Source: Nilaparvata lugens
Lineage: Eukaryota; Arthropoda; Insecta; Hemiptera; Delphacidae
Length of the DNA stretch: 64,000 nucleotides
Reading direction: 5' to 3'
Assembly (NCBI RefSeq): GCF_014356525.2
Contig: NC_052505.1
Coordinates: forward strand, 13,619,098-13,683,097
Below are positions 34,692 to 43,885 of this stretch, one piece after another (the stretch's first letter is position 1; each line of letters starts with the position of its first letter). A program made the translations under genes and the position numbers. The notes under the pieces were generated by a model. That model ran no database searches, had not been told where the DNA came from, and worked only from the letters and a program-made list of their open reading frames with translations.

Positions 34692-36949
34692 AAGTATTAT
34701 TAGTGATTAGGAGTAATAGCATTATCAACAACGATAAGAAAACATGTATTATTGTGATTTAATAATTATGAGAACCCATTGGTAAGATCAAAAAATTATA
34801 AAGCGGCATAATTATTATTGGCGGATTACAAAAATAAAAAATAAAATAAAATGCATGAACATTGAGGTTAGAGTTACTTGTTTACGTTTTGAAAAGAATT
34901 AGTCGATCTTGGATAAATCGATAATTATCCGAACCAATACTGAACGAATCAGCTGATTATTCGATCAACCCATATGACCGGTTGAATCATATAAAATTCA
35001 CTCATAAAAGATATATTATGTATACTAAAGGAAGTCGATGTGTAGAAATACAAATAACTATTATTTCTGTATAAATATTTATTATAATCTAAAAAAGCAT
35101 GATAAATCAAGAGTATAAAAAACTCATATAAAAACTAAATGTATTATCTATTAAAATCGTATGTTACGATTTATTTATGAATTCAATTTAAGATAAATAC
35201 CCCATATATCTGTATAAAAACTTCTTTTATTTAATTTTTTCTATTATAAAGCCGAGGAAGCCCTGATTCCCAAGGCAACCAATTGTATTGAGTCTATTAA
35301 ATTGAAGGCCAATCAGAGAGTAGCTTATAGAATTATTCTAGGAAGAAGCAAATTTTTCTGAAAACCTTTTTCTTCTGGCTTAAGATCCCAACCCGAGAGG
35401 ATGCACATGGAGTTTAGGGTCTTTTCTTATTCCTTTTAAAAATTTTTTAATGAATTATTAAGCCAAACCCTTTTTTAAATGTAATGTATGTTTGTTGAAT
35501 GTTAATTGTTTGTGAACTCAGTGCTGTCAAGGAGTTCGTAATTGTAAAGATTCCCATAAAAATAGCTTTAATTCGAAAGAAACTTATAAAAATCTGGATC
35601 ACACGTTAGCCCAGCAGTGACGAAAAGGAGCCTACCTAATTAATTATTGGAAATAATTAATTCAATCCACGAGAACATCCAGAACTTCAGTCAGTGAGTG
35701 ATAAGTCAAACCAAATGAGCTCATTTGTCTACGTTCAGTGGGGTAATAATTAATAAAAAAGCGCTATTCCAATTAATTAGAGTTAAAATAAAAAGTCACC
35801 ACGTGTTGAACAATATCACATAGTTCACAAGAACATTTTATAAATTTATTTATTATATGTAGGAAGCTTACTTCCATGCACTGCCCGAATTCATATTAAA
35901 AGCCCTGAGATCTCATGTTTGAATATTAATTTATTAAATATTAATTTTGTTTATTGAACAAAACATATCATATCAAACTTATAGACCGAACAGGTTTTTA
36001 TTGGCAGAATTTTGTATTGATTGGAAGTCTAAGTACCAGTATTAAATATAATATATTTATGAATTTGAAATTCATTATTGTGAATATAAGCAAAGCCTGT
36101 GATAATTATTCAGATTTTAAAATAGATTATTTAAGTGAATTATAGTTATATCGAATATTTTATGCACATCTTTTTTATGGGAATATATTTTGTGTTTTAT
36201 GTCAGCATACAAACTTATAGAATTTTTTATTATATCCCAACTCATCTCGTGTTATATAGTTTGAGCTGTTTTGGTACCAACAAATATTTAGCAGCACTTA
36301 AAATCATAGAATCAAATAATATTAACCTTATTCAGAGCACTCAATATTTATCATCCTTTGATGATATTCATTTCATCAGCCAGAACAAATATATTAAGAA
36401 ATTATATTAATAAGGTTCCAGTTATATCATATAAGGATCCAGAGAGCTTCAAGAACTGGCGTTGTAAGTTCTAAGGAATTTTGAAAGGGTATATTGGTGA
36501 ATACTTGTATTCACGACGAGCGTTTTAAGAATCAACTAGAAACAACTATAGTTGGTCCTGATTATTCTCTAGTGGTACATGGTTACTGATAATCAGTCAT
36601 CAAATATTCTTTTAATTTCCTTACTGGTATTCTTCAAGAACTTCATAGAAGCAGCGGTAAGAATTATCAATACCTGGTCCTTGAACCTTATGGTGATTAT
36701 TTGTATTTATAAAATTCATGTTTCTACCACTGAGCTAGAGCTGAGGTTTGAACCCAGTAATTTTGCGAGCCGGAAGGCCTTAATTTTTTGTGAATTTATT
36801 CGCAAAAGAGGGAATTTAGAGACTGCTCTTATAAATACCAGAAACATCGTATTATCTGTGAAGGAATTGCAATCTACAACTTCTCACAATAGCTTCATAA
36901 CGTGGGACTCTATCATAAGAGATAACCCCCCCAGGAGCACAACTTCACA
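34692..36949 (+). repeat. left LTR (at least this much) of the gypsy element
   Basis: 34,692-35,049 and 36,493-36,949 match the right-hand LTR at 46,859-47,671; the 1,443 bp between them is absent from the right copy. The LTR ends ...AACTTCACA at 36,949, three bases before the primer-binding site. The true left boundary cannot be fixed, since the right copy is cut by the LINE. The interior 35,050-36,492 has only AT-driven frames. Confidence 0.75.
36724..36755 (-). other. tRNA-like A- and B-box motifs in permuted order
   Basis: On the minus strand GGGTTCAAACC (B-box like) is followed eight bases later by TAGCTCAGTGGTAG (A-box like, exact to the usual tRNA D-arm). The order is the reverse of a normal tRNA gene. 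The same pair lies in the right LTR at 47,446-47,477. Confidence 0.5.
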
Positions 36950-36952
36950 CAA

Positions 36953-36970
36953 TGGCACCCAACCAGTGGA
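36953..36970 (+). other. primer-binding site of the gypsy element
   Basis: TGGCACCCAACCAGTGG starts three bases after the LTR end. It sets the plus orientation. Confidence 0.8.
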
Positions 36971-37577
36971 GCATGATGAAAAGCTTACCTACTCAATCTT
37001 ACTATCAATGATTAATGAAATTATTGATAAAACTGAAAGCTGCAAGAAACATAATCTGAAGTTGTTTCGACAAGATATATCTGATAATCTATTGTAAGTT
37101 CTGGCTAAAATAATTGAGTTGCTCTTCAAATTAAAATTTTTCAAGCTGCATAAATACAGACAAACTGTATCACACGAGTTTGATAACATAATTCTCATAA
37201 TAGAGAAAATTGGATGGAAATTTCCATAAAAGTCTATAGTAAAATTTTGATTTTGATCTTTGAATCTAGACATTGTATGCTGACCAGGGTTATAGGTTAT
37301 TTGAGGCATTATAATACTATCGTTATTCAGGAGGATAAGACCCTAATTAAAATTTTAAGAACTATATTAGTGTAATTTGTAAGCCATATCTGTCTATGTT
37401 GATAAGCGTACCTGTAGCACTCGAAGGTCTTTTTGTAATATATGTACATGACACTTGAAACTTCAACACAACACAATTTTATCCAGAATAGGCACTATCA
37501 CTGAATCCATTTTAATATTCCTGAGACTTGGCAACACACTTAGCTATTTACTCGAAGTATTCCATAATAACGTCACC

Positions 37578-39656
37578 ATGAACCAGTCACCAGCTAACTC
37601 GCAAATCTCCTACTTCAGCGACCACCCCCAAAACTATGTAGCTACGACACCGGCCAATCAACAACCACAGGACAACGTCGCGGAGACCCCACGAGAGAGA
37701 GAGGGAGGCAGCATATGCTCCATCAGTTTCGACCCGCAAAACTTAGCCCAATTGTCTTCTACGAAGATTGATAACGTCGTCGATGCGATTAATTCCGATG
37801 AGAGTCCGGCTGAGGGAGATGAGGGAGTGAGGGCGTCCAACCCGGTACCGGCGTCTTCGCAGATCGCTCCAAGCATCGCCGAGGGAACGGAGAGTGCCGC
37901 CACCCAGTCGCCATCCGACGTGACCAGTCAACCACCAGCCGCCACCAACCTGGAAAAACGCAATACAACATTAGACTCTTCAGTCGGTTATGTTACCAAT
38001 CTTATGGCAAATGAGTCTACAAACGAAATACAACTCATGTTCAGTCAACTCTTAGCAGGACAAGCTAAAGGAGCGGAAACAGCCCGGGAAAACAGCAAAA
38101 CTATCAAAATAATCCAGGACAAATTGGAAGAAAATGCCAAAGTCCTACAAGAAGAGATCAAAACAGTCAGACAGGATGTCAAAGCTATGGATGAAAAATT
38201 TTCTAGCTTCAGGGAGGAAGTGAGAAATATAATAGATACCAAAATAGATACGCAATCTGCAGTCATCAAAAAATTAGAAACTCGTATAGATGACGTCACC
38301 TGTCAAATAAATGAACGGTTGGATGACGTACCAAAGGAAGTTGAAAAACAGGTGGACGTATTGGGTAAGGAGCTGGGCACCGCTATCATGGGAACTGTCA
38401 TGGGAAAGGTGTTAGAAAATAAGGGCGAGATAGAGTCGAAAGTGGAGGAAAATAATAAGAAAATAGTAGAAATAGTCAAGGAACAAAGTAACGTGCAGGC
38501 ATGTATGGCAAATTTAGCGGAGGAGGGGGCAAAATCAAGTGAGAGATACGGCATGTTGGAGAATGCTATAGGCGGACAGCAGTTGAAGCTAACCGGATTG
38601 TATGATGAAGTGAATACACATAAGAAAATTATGAATGATAAATGGATCGCAAATGAAGAACGAGTCTCCAGAATAGAGACACGTATGGAAAATATCCCGG
38701 TCAGTCGAGTGCAGTATACACCGAATGAAGTAGTAAACGGCACTCAACTTTTTCAAAGTCTTGGAAAATTCGATAATTCCTACCGTCATATGCAACCCCG
38801 ACCATTCATAGATCAAATAAAAGCTATTCAGGAATTGATACCCACCTCTTGGTTAGTATGGCGTTTCCAACTGTCCAGTCTACTACTTGGCGAGCCGCTG
38901 ATGTTTTTCCAGAGCCGGATGCGAGATATCAACAGCCTGGAGGACTTCATCTCCCAATTCCTGCAGCAGTATTGGAGTAAACGTAAACAGATGGACGCAC
39001 TATCAGAGATTATATCATGCACATATGATAATAGAGGCAGACAATCATATACTGAATTCGTAGCTAAGATGATGTGTAAGAATTCGCAACTAGACGAATC
39101 TTTGGCGGACACATCACTAGCAAATATATTAACAAAAAAGCTTCCTTACAATGTTCGCATGACACTAGCAGTATCTTCGATTTCCAGTTGCAAAGAATTA
39201 ATGGAACATTTACACTGTATCCAATCTGTTACTTCTGAATCCAGTCAGTTAAATGACCGTACAGGAGATTTCAATCATTCTCATCATAATAGCAATAGCT
39301 TCAGGAAAAATTATAACGGTGAGAATCAAATGTCAAATGTCGGAGCAAACACTCGATATCAAAAATACCCCGAAAATACTGGCAGAGGTCAATCGTTTGA
39401 AAACAGTTCTAGAAATAAATCGCAATATTACAATAATAAACAACAGGATAGAGGAGCGTATTATGATGGCAGAGATCGTTTAAATGGAAATAATTACAAG
39501 CGAGATAGAGACCACAAAAATCCAAGTGAGACACACCAAAACCATAACCGAACAAATACATCTTACACAGTAGCACATACAACAAAAGCAACCCAAAATC
39601 AACATGCAAATAACCCACCACCAAATCAAGAAATAAGCACTTCTAAAACTACATGA
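37578..39656 (+). CDS. gag: Gag of a Ty3/gypsy LTR retrotransposon
   Basis: I take the start at 37,578 (CACCATG context, protein beginning MNQSPANSQIS), not the upstream in-frame Met at 37,455, because the first 41 codons look like leader. The protein has about 692 residues: a Ser/Pro/acidic N-terminal third, then a long charged coiled coil (roughly residues 160-380, with motifs such as EENAKVLQEEIKTVRQDVK), then a retrotransposon Gag fold (PFIDQIKAIQELIP, YWSKRKQMDALSEI, LPYNVRMTLAVSS), then a basic Asn/Tyr/Arg-rich tail. There is no CCHC zinc knuckle; the basic tail may bind RNA instead. Gag would assemble particles around the element RNA. It ends with UGA followed directly by CUA, in the same frame as pol. 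Confidence 0.85.
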   Translation: MNQSPANSQISYFSDHPQNYVATTPANQQPQDNVAETPREREGGSICSISFDPQNLAQLSSTKIDNVVDAINSDESPAEGDEGVRASNPVPASSQIAPSIAEGTESAATQSPSDVTSQPPAATNLEKRNTTLDSSVGYVTNLMANESTNEIQLMFSQLLAGQAKGAETARENSKTIKIIQDKLEENAKVLQEEIKTVRQDVKAMDEKFSSFREEVRNIIDTKIDTQSAVIKKLETRIDDVTCQINERLDDVPKEVEKQVDVLGKELGTAIMGTVMGKVLENKGEIESKVEENNKKIVEIVKEQSNVQACMANLAEEGAKSSERYGMLENAIGGQQLKLTGLYDEVNTHKKIMNDKWIANEERVSRIETRMENIPVSRVQYTPNEVVNGTQLFQSLGKFDNSYRHMQPRPFIDQIKAIQELIPTSWLVWRFQLSSLLLGEPLMFFQSRMRDINSLEDFISQFLQQYWSKRKQMDALSEIISCTYDNRGRQSYTEFVAKMMCKNSQLDESLADTSLANILTKKLPYNVRMTLAVSSISSCKELMEHLHCIQSVTSESSQLNDRTGDFNHSHHNSNSFRKNYNGENQMSNVGANTRYQKYPENTGRGQSFENSSRNKSQYYNNKQQDRGAYYDGRDRLNGNNYKRDRDHKNPSETHQNHNRTNTSYTVAHTTKATQNQHANNPPPNQEISTSKTT

Positions 39657-41888
39657 CTATATGATACCCCCAAAGCAAAGGATAATTATTCATCTACCAA
39701 ATTAGAGGAACAAGCCAAACCTCTCCACATAGACACCACTTTCCGGGACGATCAGCGTGAAACACTCTTAGAAAACCCTGACGACACCGATGTGACATCA
39801 GACGGCCAGCTACAAACTTATATCGAATGCAAATTGTATGGGACTAAACTACAAGCCCTGATTGACAGTGGCTCGCAATGCTGTTTATTACAAGAGGATA
39901 TGTTTTCGAACATCAAAGATAAACATGCAATAGCTATACTACCCCTTACCAATGTATACATTTCCGGTATTAATCCTGGCAGAAGAATAAGAGTAACCAC
40001 TCAATGTCTCTTAGAAGTGGAAATAGAAGGAGTTATATTTGAATATACTTTCCTGGTGTTGCCAGTCAAAGGTCCATCAATGATAATAGGCGCTGATTTC
40101 TTACAGTATTTCCGAACCTGTTTGAATTTCCGTACATTGAAATTTCATGCAAGCCCTGAAACCACCACCACCGAAATTATTACACCTCTCAGTTTAAAAA
40201 GACATCCTGGAGAAAATCGGATAGTACAATTTGCATACCACATGGAAGGCGTGCCTAGGACTTGGGGAATTCATGAAATGGAAGAAACCATGGAGCATTT
40301 TGAAGTGTTGAGTTTAACAACGACGGATGACGGCGTGATTGATAAAGAGGTTTCCTCTGAAGAAATGCTCGGAAAATTATTGGATAGGATAAACTGTTAT
40401 GCTGAATGGGATTTAGATACAAAAAACAGTGTCGCGAAGGTTTTCATTGAAAATAGAGATGTCTTCTCAGAACAACCAGGACTAGCTAAAGATTTTGAAT
40501 GCCGACTCAAAGTCAAACCTCATGAAGCCTATTACCGAAAATCTTATCCAATACCATTTACATACCGCCCGGCAGCTATAGCAGAGATAGACAGAATGTT
40601 AGAATTGGGGATTATTGAACCATCAAGCTCTCAATATAGCTTACCAATTGTTTGTGTTGCTAAGAAAGACGGTACCGTGAGATTATGTCTGGACGCGCGA
40701 GCACTTAACAGCATTTTGGAAGATGACCGTGAGAGCCCAGACCAGATAGAGCAGGTGCTTCAAACCTTTAGTGGGAAGAATGTATATTCTACAGTTGACC
40801 TAAGCGCAGGTTATTGGCAGATCCAGATAGCGGCAGAATCAAGAGATTATCTATCATTCTTATTCAACGGAAGAAATTACCGCTTCACTCGCCTAGCTTT
40901 TGGACTGAGGAACGCCATGGCCATATTTATTCGTTGCCTTCGTCAAGCCGTAGGAGAAGATGTCACGGATTTCTGTACACTCTACGTGGATGATGGAATT
41001 ATTTCTTCAACAAATATTCAGGACCATTGTCAACACCTAGATATAATATTTCGTCGTCTCATCAGATGTGGACTCAAATTGAAATTATCAAAATGCGAAT
41101 TTTTTGCACAACAAGTCAAATATTTGGGACATATCATCACCCCGGACGGCATCTCCCAGGATAGCAGTAAATTAGAAGCCATCAGAAAATTCCCTTCACC
41201 AACCAACCGAAAGCAACTACAGAAATTCATTGGATTTCTTCAATTCTATAGACGTTTCAACAGCCGTATGTCACACTACACTGCCCAATTAAGTCACGTA
41301 TTATCTACCAACAAAGCATGGAAGTGGACAGAAGCAGAAGAGAAGATATTTCGAGAATTAAAAGAAGCTTTCCTTGAAATAGTTGTATTAAGTCATCCCG
41401 ATATGAGCCAGCCATTTTACATAAATGTAGACGCCTCAGATTACGCCATAGGAGCAGAAATATTTCAGAAAAGTGCCGAAGGAGATAAGGGAGTACTAGC
41501 TTTTTTCAGTAAAACCCTAAATCCAGCACAAAGACGCTATTCGATTACTGAAAAGGAATTATTAAGTATAGTAGAAGTCTGTAAAAAATACCGCACGCTA
41601 CTGTTGGGAAATAAAATTTATATCAATACCGACCATAAAGCTCTTACATTTTTTAAAACAGCTAAATTAAACCACAACAGACTGTCAAGATGGTTTCTCG
41701 CTCTTCAAGAGTTTGACCTCGATCTCACACACTTACCAGGAAAGCAAAATCAAACAGCCGATTTTCTATCCCGAGAATTAGATGCCACTTACTGTAACGA
41801 CACAAACCTGAAATGCTATGCAATGGAAATGGACGAAAGCATACCATATCCCAAAATATCAAACCTCAAGTCTACAAGAATACACTAA
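39657..41888 (+). CDS. pol: Pol of the gypsy element: protease, reverse transcriptase, RNase H
   Basis: This frame is open from the codon right after the gag UGA; the first Met in it is at 39,792. Visible domains in order: aspartic protease (LIDSGSQCCLL, with the D-S-G catalytic triad, and later IIGADFL), reverse transcriptase (KKDGTVRLCLDARALN, YSTVDLSAGYWQIQI, LAFGLRNAMAIF, YVDDGI active site, KYLGHIITPDGI), then RNase H (INVDASDYAIGAE, YSITEKELLSIVE, INTDHKALTFF with D-E-D residues present). The frame stops at 41,888, before integrase, which continues in the -1 frame from about 41,813. Either a one-base indel or frameshifting is involved. It lies antisense in the last ewg intron. Confidence 0.88.
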   Translation, partial: LYDTPKAKDNYSSTKLEEQAKPLHIDTTFRDDQRETLLENPDDTDVTSDGQLQTYIECKLYGTKLQALIDSGSQCCLLQEDMFSNIKDKHAIAILPLTNVYISGINPGRRIRVTTQCLLEVEIEGVIFEYTFLVLPVKGPSMIIGADFLQYFRTCLNFRTLKFHASPETTTTEIITPLSLKRHPGENRIVQFAYHMEGVPRTWGIHEMEETMEHFEVLSLTTTDDGVIDKEVSSEEMLGKLLDRINCYAEWDLDTKNSVAKVFIENRDVFSEQPGLAKDFECRLKVKPHEAYYRKSYPIPFTYRPAAIAEIDRMLELGIIEPSSSQYSLPIVCVAKKDGTVRLCLDARALNSILEDDRESPDQIEQVLQTFSGKNVYSTVDLSAGYWQIQIAAESRDYLSFLFNGRNYRFTRLAFGLRNAMAIFIRCLRQAVGEDVTDFCTLYVDDGIISSTNIQDHCQHLDIIFRRLIRCGLKLKLSKCEFFAQQVKYLGHIITPDGISQDSSKLEAIRKFPSPTNRKQLQKFIGFLQFYRRFNSRMSHYTAQLSHVLSTNKAWKWTEAEEKIFRELKEAFLEIVVLSHPDMSQPFYINVDASDYAIGAEIFQKSAEGDKGVLAFFSKTLNPAQRRYSITEKELLSIVEVCKKYRTLLLGNKIYINTDHKALTFFKTAKLNHNRLSRWFLALQEFDLDLTHLPGKQNQTADFLSRELDATYCNDTNLKCYAMEMDESIPYPKISNLKSTRIH

Positions 41889-42777
41889 CACCCAGAAGGA
41901 TTCAGAATGCGCAAAAAGAAGACCCTAAGCTATCCCAAATTTTAGAAATACTGGAGGAAGGACCATCTGAACCGCCCCACTACCTGCGACAGTACACGCG
42001 ATACCGTGGATTCCTATTTCACCGCACCACACCACAAGATTATAACTGGAGAATCATAATACCTAAGGAAATAGCGGAAGAAGTGATTAAGGAAACACAT
42101 GAGAGAATTGGCCACTTTGGAGTAAGAAAAACGATATGTACACTAAAAGAAGCCTGTTATCTGAAAGGTATGCACAAAAAGGTAGTCAAAGTGTTAAGAG
42201 CATGCGACCTATGTCAGAAAACCAAACATTTAAAATATCAAGTCAGGGGAGCAATGATACCTATATTGCCGACCGCCCCATTGGAGTTAGTATCAGCCGA
42301 CATTTATGGTCCTCTACCCCTAGCACAACATGGGAAGAAATATATATTCGTATTAACATGCACATTCTCTAAATACACCATGTTCTTTCCCATCGGTAAG
42401 CTAACAGGAGAAGTCCTAGCAAATTGCATAGTGAATAAGTGGACTCCGCAAGTAGGAAAACCTAAGCGCATCCTATCAGATAATGCATCATATTTTTGTA
42501 GCAAACCATGGAAAAGAATACTTGACCTGGCTGATATAAAAATATCTCGAACTTCCACATATTCTCCTAGTTCGAACCCCGTGGAGCGCCGCATGGCAGA
42601 AATCTCACGATTCATGAGGGCGTACTGTGCTGAAAAACATCAAAGTTGGGTTAGATATCTACCGTTCTTGGAAGAATGTTTCAACAATTGCATAAATGAA
42701 AACACAGGATATACACCAGTAGAGGTTATTTTCGGAGAAAGAAATAAAATGTTTATTCAAGAGTTGGGAGATAGTGT
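41813..42777 (+). CDS. Integrase part of the gypsy Pol, C-terminally cut
   Basis: In the frame -1 to protease/RT. It shows the zinc-binding HHCC region (THERIGHFGVRK, later ACDLCQK) and the catalytic core: SADIYGPLP (first Asp), LSDNASYF (second Asp) and NPVERRMAE (Glu), so D, D and E are all kept. The core continues to YTPVEVIFGERNKMF. After IQELGDS the sequence passes without a stop into LINE ORF1. The usual C-terminal DNA-binding (GPY/F-type) region is lost, so this integrase is probably not functional on its own. The open frame formally runs on to 43,885, making an unintended fusion. Confidence 0.8.
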
Positions 42778-43885
42778 TAAATGGTTTTGCAATGAGTGTT
42801 CTATTGTAGTGACGTCACTTGTGGAAGATACAAGCAAACAATCTTGTGCAGGCAGAGTTCACTTTGATAATGAAAACGATGTTTTAAAAATTTACGAGGA
42901 ATCAGTGAAAGTTATAAATTTATTGGATTCAACCGATATGGATCATGGTAGGAATGTATCAGCTCACGAAATCCAAGTAAGTGATGTAAATTTTCAATCT
43001 CGTATAGTGCCCAGTGACCAAAATACTCAATCCAGTAGGTTAGAAGATGAACATTTATCAATTATTTCATCAGAGTCGACTGTTTCACAAGTAGGTGAAC
43101 ATTTATTTAATGACGAAAAGACTACACAGTCTTCAAATTTGTGTTTAGTTTTGGACGAACTAGAAAGACTTAAGTCCAATTTCCTGGCTATGAAAAGTCG
43201 CATGGACTTAATGGAAAAAAGATTTCCAGCTGAACGGGACTGTAATAAAAATTTTGTTTCTAGTCTCCAGCTGACTGTTTCCAATAATCAGTGTACTAGA
43301 GCTGTAAAAACTGTAAATAAGAAAAATGCCTGTACAAGTGTTCCTTCAACCAGTGTAAATAATATGTTATTGCCCAGTTTGGGCTTGCAACCTACTGATG
43401 GGCTCAATGCAAATACTCAGGGATTGTATAGTGCTGCTGTTAAAAAATCTGTTTCTTTGGCAAGTCATAACCCTAGTGCATCGGTGGCTGTTAGACAAAC
43501 TAATGTTAGTAGTATGGTTAAACCAAAGCCAGTTGACCATAATAGCTCCAGAATTTTTGGTACTGCAAAACTTGATGTATCCAGAGTAAAGTCAGTAGAA
43601 AATAGAGAATGGATCTTTGTCTCCAAACTTGCACCCGATGTTTCTATGGAAGATCTCCAGTCTTTTGTGAATCAATTCAGTTCCAAACCCGTCTACTGTC
43701 AGGAAGTGAAATCTAATTTTGATTGCTACAAATCTTTCAAACTTGGGGTTGCCGCGGAAGATAAAAATAAGTTTTTCCAGCCTGCATGTTGGCCTGATGG
43801 AGTTCTGGTTGCTGATTTTAGATTCCCAAAGAAAAATAACAGGAAGCCTTTTCGGCACACCAAGCCTCCCCTCAAGGTAAAGTAG
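42778..43885 (+). CDS. ORF1 of a LINE, 5'-truncated
   Basis: It begins abruptly with WFCNEC, which resembles the last W-x-C-x-x-C pair of a PHD-type zinc finger; such fingers occur in ORF1 of some CR1-type LINEs. A Ser/Asn-rich middle holds a short coiled coil (LDELERLKSNFLAMKSRMDL). The C-terminus has EWIFVSKLAPDVSMEDLQSF, YKSFKLGV and ADFRFPKKN, the order seen in the RNA-binding-like C-terminal domain of many insect LINE ORF1 proteins. The junction with integrase is at about 42,770-42,780. ORF1 ends with TAG at 43,883-43,885 and overlaps the open ORF2 frame by 46 bases. Confidence 0.75.

Noticed and set aside
36579..37097. 172-codon frame across the LTR end and primer-binding site
   Set aside because: A similar 126-codon frame is in the right LTR, but it crosses the LTR border and the primer-binding site and resembles no protein; probably fortuitous.
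37455..37577. Upstream Met as gag start
   Set aside because: The 41 extra codons look like leader sequence; the ATG at 37,578 has the better context and begins a Gag-like N-terminus.
38828..39112. Minus-strand frames opposite gag and pol
   Set aside because: Antisense shadows of the well-supported retrotransposon genes.
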